Positions 31,815 to 38,843 of a stretch of DNA of 39,099 nt are shown piece after piece. Positions within the stretch are counted from its first letter, which is position 1; every line of letters starts with the position of its first letter. Under the pieces are notes generated by a model. The model did not search any database. It was not told the origin of the DNA and saw nothing but the letters and a program-made list of their open reading frames with translations. Made by a program: the position numbers and the translations under genes. Origin of the DNA: Sphaerimonospora mesophila NBRC 14179 = JCM 3151 (GTDB lineage Bacteria > Actinomycetota > Actinomycetes > Streptosporangiales > Streptosporangiaceae); assembly GCA_001552515.1 (NCBI GenBank), contig BCRI01000067.1, positions 1 to 39,099 on the forward strand. Reading direction: 5' to 3'.

Positions 31815-32861
31815 CTACCTCACGGGGGCGCCGGCCAGCGCCTGGACGTTGACCTTGCCCGCCGCGATATCGGTCATGAACTGGTCCACCTGAGGCTGCA
31901 GGCGCGTGTGCTCGCCGCACATCGCGATGGTCGGGACGTCGTCCACTCCGATTCGCCACATTCGGGCCTGACCCATCGTGAGGGCGTCCTTCTGGAACTC
32001 CTTGAAGGCGGCCGCGAGGTACGCCCCCGGGCTGAACACCACGGAGATGTCGAAGCCGGCGTCATCGGTGCACCGGTTGGTACCCGGGGTGAGCGTGTGG
32101 ACCTGGTTGTCACGAGCGAGGGTGGCGACCGCGTCGGTCGCGCCACCGAGATAGGGGTAGATGACCTTGACGCCGAGGGCGACCTGCGCCTGGGCTGCTT
32201 CGCGTGCCTTGCCGGAGTCGTTGAGGTCGCCGGTGTAGGTCTCGACCAGCGTGGCCTCGGGGACGATGGCCCGCAGACCGGCGAGGAAGCCCGCGGCCGC
32301 CTGCTTGGAGAAGTCGATCTCGGGGCCGCTGATATACCCCGCCTTCGTGGAGCCGCTCTCCTTGAGCAGCAGGCCCGCAGCCATGCCGCCGGCGAAGAGG
32401 ATCTCCTTGACGTTCTGCTGGGACTGGGCGAAGTACTCGGTCTGCTCGACGCCGACCCCGCCGTTGATGTACCAGTGGACGCCCTTGCACACCGGCTCCG
32501 GCGCCGCGCTGAGTGCGTCCTTGAGCTCGCTGGCGCCGATGGCGATGAGGTCGACGGACTGGCGGCACAGGTTCTTGGCCTGGGTGATGCTGTCCGAAGG
32601 GTTGATCTTGTCCAGGATGACGACGGACCAGCCGTTCGCCTCGGCGAACGCCCTGGCCTCGTCGACGAAGCTCTGGTAGTAGCCGTTGTCCTTGGTGTCG
32701 CCGGGGCTCATGAGCCCGATGGCGACCTTGCCGTCGCCGTTGACGTCGGGTTGGCGACCGGCCGTCCCGCTGGCTGAGGCCGAGAGCGTGCTGCCGCAGC
32801 CTGTCGCAAACAGACCTGACACGACGGTCATCGCCAGGATGGACTGGAACCACTTCTTCAC
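31815..32861 (-). CDS. BMP family substrate-binding lipoprotein
   Basis: A 348-residue basic-membrane-protein type binding lipoprotein. The signal ends in the lipobox FATGC with Cys22. The binding fold starts DGKVAIGLMSPGDTKDNGYY and includes the usual AKNLCRQSVDLIAIGASEL segment and the later GYISGPEIDFSKQAAAGFLAG. The partial lists of ligands of this group include purine nucleosides, riboflavin and other ring compounds. GTG 32861 is the start. It lies directly before the ATPase gene and 37 bases after a truncated copy of itself. It should fix the importer's specificity. Confidence 0.93.
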   Translation of the reverse strand: MKKWFQSILAMTVVSGLFATGCGSTLSASASGTAGRQPDVNGDGKVAIGLMSPGDTKDNGYYQSFVDEARAFAEANGWSVVILDKINPSDSITQAKNLCRQSVDLIAIGASELKDALSAAPEPVCKGVHWYINGGVGVEQTEYFAQSQQNVKEILFAGGMAAGLLLKESGSTKAGYISGPEIDFSKQAAAGFLAGLRAIVPEATLVETYTGDLNDSGKAREAAQAQVALGVKVIYPYLGGATDAVATLARDNQVHTLTPGTNRCTDDAGFDISVVFSPGAYLAAAFKEFQKDALTMGQARMWRIGVDDVPTIAMCGEHTRLQPQVDQFMTDIAAGKVNVQALAGAPVR

Positions 32862-32898
32862 GTGTCCTGCCCTTCAGGGTCCGGGCTGTCCGGACGAT

Positions 32899-33228
32899 TC
32901 ATGTCATACGGGTTAGGCCGGCCGGATCGCGCTTCTGGTCGACCGCGTCGGCCGGATTGAGCTCGTCGATCGTGCGGATCTTCCAGCCGTCGGCCTGGGC
33001 GATCTCGTTCGCGTCGTCGACGAAGCTCTGGTAGTAGCCGTTGTCATGGATGTCGCCGGGGCGCATGACCCCGATGGCGACCTTCCCATCCCCGATGACG
33101 TCCGGCTGCCCTTTGGTCGCGGTGGCGGAGCCGCCGTGCCCGGCTCCGGAGCCGCCGCCACCGCAGGCGGTGAGCGGCGGCGCCGACGCCGGCACGATCG
33201 CGAGGGCGGCCCGTGCCGAAGTGTTCAT
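32899..33228 (-). pseudogene. Truncated copy of the BMP-type lipoprotein
   Basis: A 109-codon frame starting at ATG 33228 with GGAGG seven bases upstream. It has a signal and lipobox (LTAC, Cys22), then a glycine-rich linker and QPDVIGDGKVAIGVMRPGD, closely paralleling the intact neighbour's QPDVNGDGKVAIGLMSPGD, followed by DNGYYQSFVDDANEIAQADG. Similarity stops after NPADAVDQ, about 100 residues in; six unrelated residues and the stop follow. The remaining 240 residues of the fold are missing. It is a tandem duplicate cut short by deletion, though the lipid-anchored stub still has all translation signals. Confidence 0.75.
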
Positions 33229-33261
33229 CGCCCTGCCTCCAAAGGACACGCGGAGGGCGAT

Positions 33262-33621
33262 TCAGTCCTTGTGCGACTCGGGCTCGGCGCCCCACTGGAT
33301 GATCTGGACGTAGTTGCCGTCGGGGTCGGCGACGGTGCCGATGAGGCCGAACGGCATCTGCTCCACCTCGCGCACCCACGTGACGCCCAGCGTCCTCAGG
33401 TGCGCCTCGATCGCGCGGCAGTCCGCCACGTCCAGGTTGAGGATGACCCGCGCGGGCTCCTTCGTCGGTCCGCTGACCTCGCTGTGTTCCTCGATGAACA
33501 GTTGCGTCGAGCCGAACGTGAAGGCGCCCATCTCGTTCTCCTTGACGTCGAACGCGGCGCGGTACCACTCCTTCATCGTCTCGACGGCGGAGGAGCCGAT
33601 CAGCAGGCTGCCAAGATTCAT
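33262..33621 (-). CDS. VOC family protein without obvious metal ligands
   Basis: A 119-residue VOC-fold protein. The first module reads LLIGSSAVETMKEWYRAAFD and the second ends VADPDGNYVQIIQWG. At the places where metal-binding VOC enzymes have histidines, it has serine and asparagine, so a binding or non-metal role is more likely than ring cleavage. Its ATG at 33621 is nine bases after the cupin stop, and the truncated lipoprotein gene follows after 33 bases; it is part of the importer operon. Confidence 0.85.
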   Translation of the reverse strand: MNLGSLLIGSSAVETMKEWYRAAFDVKENEMGAFTFGSTQLFIEEHSEVSGPTKEPARVILNLDVADCRAIEAHLRTLGVTWVREVEQMPFGLIGTVADPDGNYVQIIQWGAEPESHKD

Positions 33622-33630
33622 GGGGGTCTC

Positions 33631-33990
33631 CTATCCGTTCCGGTAGTCCTCGCGGGGCGGGGTGAAGATGTCGAGGATCCAGGTCTCTCCGTGCTCGGGG
33701 TCGCCGATGAAACGGCTGTCCCCGTGCAGGAAGCTCTTGGGGGCCCAGTAGACGTCGCCGGGCCCCAGCACCCGTCGCTCGTCCGAGCCGATGCGGAAGT
33801 CCAGCCGGCCCTTGATGATGACGCCGAACTGCTCGTTGTCGGGGTGACAGTCGTACGGCGTGGGGCCGACGCCCTCGCGGATCCGCCACAGGGTCAGCAT
33901 CAGGTCGTCGCCGGTGTAGATGCGGCGTCTGAAGCCCGGCTTGATCTCCTTGAAGGCGTCGTCGTCGAAGCGCCAAACGTGTTCGGTCAT
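33631..33990 (-). CDS. Cupin domain protein
   Basis: A 119-residue single-domain cupin. Motif 1 is PYDCHPDNEQFGVIIKGR (about residues 45-62), with His and Glu in a H-x3-E arrangement, and motif 2 is GPGDVYWAPKSFLHGD, giving a third histidine. It could bind a metal and act as a small dioxygenase, isomerase or ligand sensor. It starts 22 bases after the FCD regulator gene and ends nine bases before the VOC gene, so it is cotranscribed. Small cupins beside GntR regulators often handle the same ligand; that is inference here. Confidence 0.88.
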   Translation of the reverse strand: MTEHVWRFDDDAFKEIKPGFRRRIYTGDDLMLTLWRIREGVGPTPYDCHPDNEQFGVIIKGRLDFRIGSDERRVLGPGDVYWAPKSFLHGDSRFIGDPEHGETWILDIFTPPREDYRNG

Positions 33991-34012
33991 GCTCTCTCCG
34001 TCGTCGGGGGGT

Positions 34013-34720
34013 TCAGACCATCCGGGCGATCATGGAATGCTCGACCTCGCTGAGGTGGAACTCGGCGGCCTGGGCCGCGCAGTCCTCGTCGCCGGCCTGG
34101 ATGGCCTCGGCGATGCGCCGGTGGGCGACGCACGCCTCGGCGATCACCTCACGTACGGCTTCCGCGTTGGTGGAGGAGTCCAGCAGCGTACGGAACTCCT
34201 CGGAGGCGAAGACGCCGTCGAGGACCTTGCCGTACAGCTCCTGCAGGGTCGGATTGCCACAGGCGCGGGCGACGGTCCAGTGGAAGAGCCGGTCGGAACC
34301 GCGGAACTCCTCCAACAACATCTCCTCAGTGAACGAATCGGCGATCCGCAGCAGCTCGTCGCGTTCAGCGGAGGTCGCCCGGGACGCGGCGAAGCGGGCG
34401 ATCGAGACCTCGATGACCCTGCGGCATTCGAACAACTCGCGCACCCGGCTCTTGCGGGGATCGAAGCTGATCTCCGGAAGCTTCTCCGCGACATGGAACC
34501 GGTTGCCGACCTTGTACACGCGGCCAAGCGCGAGCAGACTCTGCACCGCCTCCCGCACCGAGGTGCGGGCCACGCCGAACTCCTCGCAGAGCACCCGCTC
34601 GGAGGGGAGCCGCGCGCCCGGGGCCAGTGCGCCGGTTTCGATGCTCTCCAGCAGCGCGTCGCGGATCTCCTCGGAGACCATCCGGCGGGCCGGCACGGGG
34701 CCGAACCTTGCGCGGGTCAC
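34013..34720 (-). CDS. GntR family regulator, FadR/FCD subfamily
   Basis: A 235-residue regulator. The winged helix-turn-helix covers the first 75 residues: VSEEIRDALLESIETGALAP, then LPSERVLCEEFGVARTSVRE, the standard GntR pattern. The all-helical FCD ligand domain follows, with FECRRVIEVSIARFAASRAT, and metal-site histidines in LFHWTVARACGNPTL, VAHRRIAEAIQAGD and AAEFHLSEVEH. FCD regulators bind carboxylate ligands. The start is GTG 34720, overlapping the VOC stop as GTGA. The operator array at 35231-35281 has the FCD-type TTGGTCTGAC element upstream of this operon, so autoregulation is likely. Confidence 0.93.
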   Translation of the reverse strand: MTRARFGPVPARRMVSEEIRDALLESIETGALAPGARLPSERVLCEEFGVARTSVREAVQSLLALGRVYKVGNRFHVAEKLPEISFDPRKSRVRELFECRRVIEVSIARFAASRATSAERDELLRIADSFTEEMLLEEFRGSDRLFHWTVARACGNPTLQELYGKVLDGVFASEEFRTLLDSSTNAEAVREVIAEACVAHRRIAEAIQAGDEDCAAQAAEFHLSEVEHSMIARMV

Positions 34721-35211
34721 GATCCGCCACCCCCCATCAGAGCGGCGAAGCGCTGCCGCTCACCCGGGATGTCGAGCGGCCGGATGATCGCCTCGTGCTC
34801 CTCCTCGCCCCAGAACTCGGCGGGGACCAGCCACATGACCTCGAACTCCAGACCGTCGGGGTCCTTGGCGTACAGGCTCTTGTTCGCGCCGTGGTCGCTG
34901 GCGCCGATGAGCACACCCTCGCGGGCCAGCCGCTCCTGGACCGCGGCCAGCTCCTCCAGGGTGGGCACCTCCCAGGCGATGTGGTAGAGCCCCACGGTGC
35001 TCCGCCCCGCCGGGGAGTCGCCGGCGGCCGATCCGATCGTGAACAGGGCCAGGTCGTGGTGGTTGTCGGAGTCGGGCGCGCGCAGGAAGACGTACTGTCC
35101 GGCCGGACCCTCGATGATCACCTTGAAGCCCAGCAATCGCTGGTAGAAGTCCGCGGTCCGGCGGGCGTCCCGCACGTACAGCACCGCGTGGTTCATCCGA
35201 GTGATCCCCAT
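34717..35211 (-). CDS. VOC dioxygenase-like protein
   Basis: A 164-residue VOC protein with a full metal triad: His8 in MNHAVLYVRDARRTADFYQR, the middle histidine in GLYHIAWEVPTLEEL and the glutamate in AKDPDGLEFEVMWL. This is the pattern of extradiol catechol dioxygenase-like enzymes, although short. The C-terminal tail (FWGEEEHEAIIRPLDIPGER) extends past the fold. It is the first gene of the importer operon, 50 bases downstream of a predicted promoter. ATG 35211 (MGITRMNH) and ATG 35196 (MNHAVLY) are both possible starts; the second has GGGGA eight bases upstream. Ring cleavage of a dihydroxylated intermediate is plausible. Confidence 0.88.
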   Translation of the reverse strand: MGITRMNHAVLYVRDARRTADFYQRLLGFKVIIEGPAGQYVFLRAPDSDNHHDLALFTIGSAAGDSPAGRSTVGLYHIAWEVPTLEELAAVQERLAREGVLIGASDHGANKSLYAKDPDGLEFEVMWLVPAEFWGEEEHEAIIRPLDIPGERQRFAALMGGGGS

Positions 35212-35230
35212 CTGGCCGCCCCAAGTCCTC

Positions 35231-35292
35231 TTGGTCTGTTGGTCTGTTGGTCTGACAATCAGAGCATAAGTTGGCCAGACCGGATCAATCAA
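35231..35292 (-). promoter_or_regulatory. Promoter with FCD-type operator array
   Basis: On the minus strand TTGATT (35292-35287), an 18-bp spacer and TATGCT (35268-35263) form a good promoter for the importer operon; the -35 box overlaps the pucR stop. At the likely transcription start lie three tandem copies of TTGGTCTG (35231-35254, plus strand), the last extended to TTGGTCTGACAA, close to the FCD consensus TTGGTC-N-GACCAA. A second, degenerate copy (GGTCTGGCCAA on the minus strand, 35271-35281) fills the spacer. Binding would block transcription; the FCD regulator is encoded in the same operon. Confidence 0.65.
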
Positions 35293-36482
35293 GAGGTTCT
35301 CTCGGCGAAAACGTGCAGTAGCTCGCGGGCCGTCAGCGCGGTCCGGAGACGGTGGGCGGTCTCCGGATCCAGCGGGTCGGCGTTGAGCAGCTGGCGGAGC
35401 TGCCCGACGCGGTAGCCGACGGAGTTGCGGTGCAGATGAAGCAGGTCGGCGACCGCCGCCCGGCTGCCCCGGGTGGCCAGCCACGCGTCCAGGGTGAGCA
35501 GCAGCTCCGGCCGGTCGAGGATCGGCCCGAGCTGCTGCTCGACGAACACGTTCAGCTGTTCTGGAGGCAGGGCGAGCAGCAGCTGCGCCGGGCCGAGGGT
35601 GGCGTGCAGCAGCTCGGCCTCCCCCGCTCTCCGCCTGAGCAGGCCGAGCACGGTCTCGGCGTCCCGGAAGGACCGGGCGGTCTCCCGGCAATCCGACACC
35701 AGGGGCCCGGTCGCGGCCAGCACGGTCCCGTCGCCGACCATGCCCTGGAGCCGGACGCGGATCCGCGTGACCTCCCGGGGGATGTCGCCGGAGAGCACGG
35801 TCCAGCCTTCGCCGTCCTCCTGCCGCACCGGCATCTCCAGCCAGGACAAAGCGGTGGACCACGTTCGTCGATTGGGCCCGTCGTAGGCGAAGACCGCCGC
35901 CGCGTGCGGCCCTTCGAGCCGGAGCCCGAACCTCGCCGCCGTGCGGGTCAGCTCGCCGGCGCCCCGCAGCGCGCCGTAGCGTAGCTCGTCGATGAGCCGG
36001 CTGGCGGTCTCGGCCGTCGCCGCGGCCGCCGCGTCGCGCCGTACCGCCTCGATCGCCACGGCCGTCGTGGAGGCGTTGAGGTAGGTCAGGGTCCGATCGT
36101 CGACGGGTTCCGCGAGCAGCAGCAGGCCCACCCGGCGCTGCCCGGCCCACACGGCCAGGGCCGCGGCCGTCCATCCGTCCGCCAAGGTGACCGTGGCCGG
36201 TTGGGGTCCGGCGAAGACGCAGGCCACCTCGGCCGGGCTCATCGTCGCGTCGCCTCCGTCGGTGGCGCTGAAGACGCCGCCGTGCACGCCGATCAGGCGG
36301 GCCTCCCGGCCGGTCTGCTCGGCGATCCGCGCCAGGATCGACCGCCATCCGTCACCGCCGAGGGCCAGCGCGTTGAGCCCGGCCGCGAACTCCTCGACGG
36401 TGGTCACGGGGGCACGGTGGCGCAGGCGGCTCGGCCGCTTCGTCGGGCTGTCCGGACTTCCCAGGGCAATCAGATGGTCCAC
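35289..36482 (-). CDS. PucR family transcriptional regulator
   Basis: A 397-residue regulator of the PucR/CdaR type. The C-terminal HTH_30 is clear: LTLDAWLATRGSRAAVADLLHLHRNSV..., followed by GYRVGQLRQLLNADPLDPET. The middle carries a GGDEF-like/CdaR segment, with FAYDGPNRRTWSTALSWLEM and later EAELLHATLGPAQLLLA, while the N-terminal part (EFAAGLNALALGGDGWRSIL) is the sensor. PucR-like proteins activate purine, allantoin or GABA-type catabolism. It starts with GTG 36482, GGGAGG six bases upstream, and is divergent from the M20 amidohydrolase across a 99-bp AT-rich gap. Likely targets are that gene and the neighbouring operon. Confidence 0.9.
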   Translation of the reverse strand: MDHLIALGSPDSPTKRPSRLRHRAPVTTVEEFAAGLNALALGGDGWRSILARIAEQTGREARLIGVHGGVFSATDGGDATMSPAEVACVFAGPQPATVTLADGWTAAALAVWAGQRRVGLLLLAEPVDDRTLTYLNASTTAVAIEAVRRDAAAAATAETASRLIDELRYGALRGAGELTRTAARFGLRLEGPHAAAVFAYDGPNRRTWSTALSWLEMPVRQEDGEGWTVLSGDIPREVTRIRVRLQGMVGDGTVLAATGPLVSDCRETARSFRDAETVLGLLRRRAGEAELLHATLGPAQLLLALPPEQLNVFVEQQLGPILDRPELLLTLDAWLATRGSRAAVADLLHLHRNSVGYRVGQLRQLLNADPLDPETAHRLRTALTARELLHVFAERTS

Positions 36483-36581
36483 GCGACCTCCCGGTATTTA
36501 CCCCGTTAGCCACAAATATGGAATATTTAATATCACTTAATGCCCTTTTAGGACAGCCTTATTTGCGTGAGAATCTCTGCC
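36483..36581. promoter_or_regulatory. Divergent AT-rich promoter region (pucR / M20 gene)
   Basis: The gap is markedly AT-rich in a GC-rich window. It contains the palindrome ATATTTAATAT (36523-36533), with AAATATGGAATATTT partly repeating it just upstream. It must drive both pucR and the amidohydrolase gene and is the obvious PucR binding region. Individual -10/-35 boxes cannot be told apart with confidence. Confidence 0.5.
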
Positions 36582-37742
36582 ATGCGTGATCGAATGAAGG
36601 CCGTCGCGAAGGCGGCGATCGACCAGGAGGCGAATCGTCTCATCGCACTGAGCCACCGGCTGCACGCCAATCCCGAGCTGGGATTCGAGGAGGAGCGGGC
36701 CTGTGCCTGGCTGGCCGGAGAGCTGTCTTCGTGGGGCTTCGCCATACGGACCGGAGTGTGCGACCTGCCCACGGCGTTCGTCGCCACAGCGGGCAGCGGG
36801 CCGCTGGTGATCGGCATCTGCGCCGAGTACGACGCGCTGCCCGGTGTGGGTCACGCCTGCGGCCACAACGTCATCGCCGCGGCCGCGGCGGCCGCGGGGC
36901 TCGCCCTGGCCCGGGTCGCCGACGACCTCGGGATCACCGTCAAGGTGCTGGGCACCCCCGCGGAAGAGAACGGCGGCGGCAAGGTCCTGATGATCGAACG
37001 CGGCGCGTTCGACGACGTGCACGCGGCGATGATGGTCCACCCGGCGCCGCGCGAACGGCTCGACCCGCCCGTGCTCGCCCGGGCGCAGCTGCACGTCGAA
37101 TACGAAGGGCGGCCCGCGCACGCCTCGGCCTGCCCCGAGGACGGGATCAACGCCGCCGACGCGCTGACGATCTCCCAGGTCGCCATCGGCCTGCTCCGCC
37201 AGCACGTGCCGGCCGACCAGCGGATCCACGGCATCGTCACCGAGGGCGGGCAGGCGCCCAACATCGTGCCCGCGCACACGTCCGCCGACTACTACGTGCG
37301 GGCGCGGACGCTCGCCGAGCTCTCGGTTCTGGAAGCACGGGTGCGGGCCTGCTTCGAGGCGGGTGCGATCGCGACCGGCGCGCGGCTGTCGATAGGCACG
37401 GCCTCGCCCGCCTACTCGGAGTTCCGCCATGATGTGCCTCTCCTGGAGTCCTACCGGCGGAATGCGGAGGCACTCGGCCGGATATTTCCTGAAGTGACCA
37501 CGGCCGACGAGCGAACGGCCGCCTCAACCGACATGGCCAACGTCTCACTGGCCCTGCCCTCCATCCAGCCGCTCATCTCGATTGACTCGGGACCGGTGGG
37601 GCAGCACCAGGAGGAGTTCGCGGCGTTCGCCGTACGGCCGGCCGCGGATCGTGCCCTGCTCGACGGCGGTACCGCCATGGCGTGGACCGCGATCGACATC
37701 GCTCTCGACGAGGAGCAGCGCCGCCGCCTGATCAGACCATGA
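36582..37742 (+). CDS. M20 family amidohydrolase
   Basis: About 386 residues, of the M20D aminoacylase/amidohydrolase family (hippurate hydrolase, N-acyl amino acid hydrolases). Metal and catalytic segments are IALSHRLHANPELGFEEERA at the N-terminus, ICAEYDALPGVGHACGHNVI and GTPAEENGGGKVLMIERGAF. The dimerisation domain inserts around LHVEYEGRPAHASACPEDGI. It hydrolyses an amide bond, probably releasing an acid that can enter the neighbouring pathway. ATG 36582 is my choice; GTG 36567 and ATG 36594 are possible. It is divergent from pucR and is the only plus-strand gene of this catabolic stretch. Confidence 0.92.
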   Translation: MRDRMKAVAKAAIDQEANRLIALSHRLHANPELGFEEERACAWLAGELSSWGFAIRTGVCDLPTAFVATAGSGPLVIGICAEYDALPGVGHACGHNVIAAAAAAAGLALARVADDLGITVKVLGTPAEENGGGKVLMIERGAFDDVHAAMMVHPAPRERLDPPVLARAQLHVEYEGRPAHASACPEDGINAADALTISQVAIGLLRQHVPADQRIHGIVTEGGQAPNIVPAHTSADYYVRARTLAELSVLEARVRACFEAGAIATGARLSIGTASPAYSEFRHDVPLLESYRRNAEALGRIFPEVTTADERTAASTDMANVSLALPSIQPLISIDSGPVGQHQEEFAAFAVRPAADRALLDGGTAMAWTAIDIALDEEQRRRLIRP

Positions 37743-37802
37743 CCCGGACGGCCGACCCGGTCCCGGCCGGCCCGTCGAAGCGGTGACACGACAGCAAAGT
37801 CC

Positions 37803-38201
37803 TCAGTCTTCTGCGGGCTTCCACCACAGGACGATCTGGTTGCCCCAGGGGTCGAGGAACGACGCGTGATGGCCGTCGAACTCCTCCCAGTAGGTCTGCT
37901 CCCACAGCGCGGTGGCACCGAGGATCACCGCCCTGTTGAGGTACTCCTGTGGAGGGGCGTCGACGAGGATGTAGACACGAGGCTGCAGCCCGGAGCGCCG
38001 CTGAGGCGGCCGCGGTGCCGGGTCCGGCCGCTGCTCCAGCTCGCTCCACAGCCCCAGGTGCAGGCCCTCGCCGGGGACGACCTGGTGGAAGACCCCCTGC
38101 GGGCGGCCGTTGATCTGCCAGCCGAACAGGTCCTTGTAGAACGCCGACGTCGCCTCGATGTCACAGGTCGGCAGGTCGACGAAAACGAGAGTGTTAGCCA
38201 C
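37803..38201 (-). CDS. VOC family protein (tandem copy A)
   Basis: A 132-residue VOC-fold protein, paralogous to its neighbour. It opens LVFVDLPTCDIEATSAFYKD, and the second module runs from RVYILVDAPPQEYLNRAVIL to LDPWGNQIVLWW. A proline/arginine-rich insertion around residues 58-70 (PDPAPRPPQRRSG) is absent from copy B. No full His-His-Glu set is evident. GTG 38201 has GGAGA seven bases upstream. It begins 26 bases after copy B. These belong to the group of small actinobacterial VOC proteins sometimes called PhnB-like; role unknown. Confidence 0.88.
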   Translation of the reverse strand: MANTLVFVDLPTCDIEATSAFYKDLFGWQINGRPQGVFHQVVPGEGLHLGLWSELEQRPDPAPRPPQRRSGLQPRVYILVDAPPQEYLNRAVILGATALWEQTYWEEFDGHHASFLDPWGNQIVLWWKPAED

Positions 38202-38227
38202 GGAATCTCCATTCCCTCACTGATCTG

Positions 38228-38599
38228 TCAGGAGTTGTAGTAGGTGCCCTTGTCGCGCCAGAGCACGATCTCCATGCCCCACGGATCACGGAAGGCGGCG
38301 TGGCGACCGCCGAACTCCTCCCAGTACGTCTCCTCCCACAGCACCGTGGCCCCCAACGCCACGGCCTGGGCGAGGAAGACCGGCGGCTCGTCGACCATCA
38401 CGTAGACGCGCGGCACCGGCCCGGTCACCGGGGTCTCCTCACGGTGCATGCCGAGGTTGGGCTTGACCCCGGGGAGGATCTCGTGAAACTCCCCGGCGGG
38501 ACGGCGGTTCACCTGCCAGCCGAAGAGCTTCTCGTAGAAGGCCGACGTCGCCTCCGGGTCCGGCGTCGGAAGATCGACGAAAATCACGGGATTGGGCAC
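38228..38599 (-). CDS. VOC family protein (tandem copy B)
   Basis: A 123-residue VOC protein, evidently duplicated with copy A: both share VDLPT, EATSAFY, LFGWQ, PRVY, ALGAT/ILGAT, TYWEEF and DPWG in order. The start is GTG 38599, with GAAGGAG five bases upstream; the longer open frame is intergenic. It is the first of the two-gene unit. The gap of 244 bases upstream, toward the aldehyde dehydrogenase gene, contains an 8-bp inverted repeat at 38765. Without metal ligands in standard places, a binding function is as likely as catalysis. Confidence 0.88.
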   Translation of the reverse strand: MPNPVIFVDLPTPDPEATSAFYEKLFGWQVNRRPAGEFHEILPGVKPNLGMHREETPVTGPVPRVYVMVDEPPVFLAQAVALGATVLWEETYWEEFGGRHAAFRDPWGMEIVLWRDKGTYYNS

Positions 38600-38764
38600 A
38601 ACGGCTCCTTCGCTGTCGATATCAGGCGGTGCTCGGCGACGCCGCCGAGCACCGAGCGGAATGTCGTTGAGGACTGGATCGCAAACGCCACTGAGGGGAG
38701 GTCGGGGTCCTGAGCGAGTGCCATGTGATCGAACGCTAGGTTCACCGATCAGCCGGGTCATCCG

Positions 38765-38788
38765 CCTCCGAGCACAACAACTCGGAGG
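38765..38788. promoter_or_regulatory. Perfect 8-bp inverted repeat between divergent genes
   Basis: CCTCCGAG (38765-38772) and CTCGGAGG (38781-38788) surround CACAACAA. It lies in the divergent gap between VOC copy B and the aldehyde dehydrogenase gene, about 55 bp before the latter, and is a likely operator. No regulator gene is adjacent inside the window. Confidence 0.45.
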
Positions 38789-38843
38789 TACTCCATGCCA
38801 GGGACACAATGCCGCCCGACCCCGTGGAGGTCACGCTGGCCCC

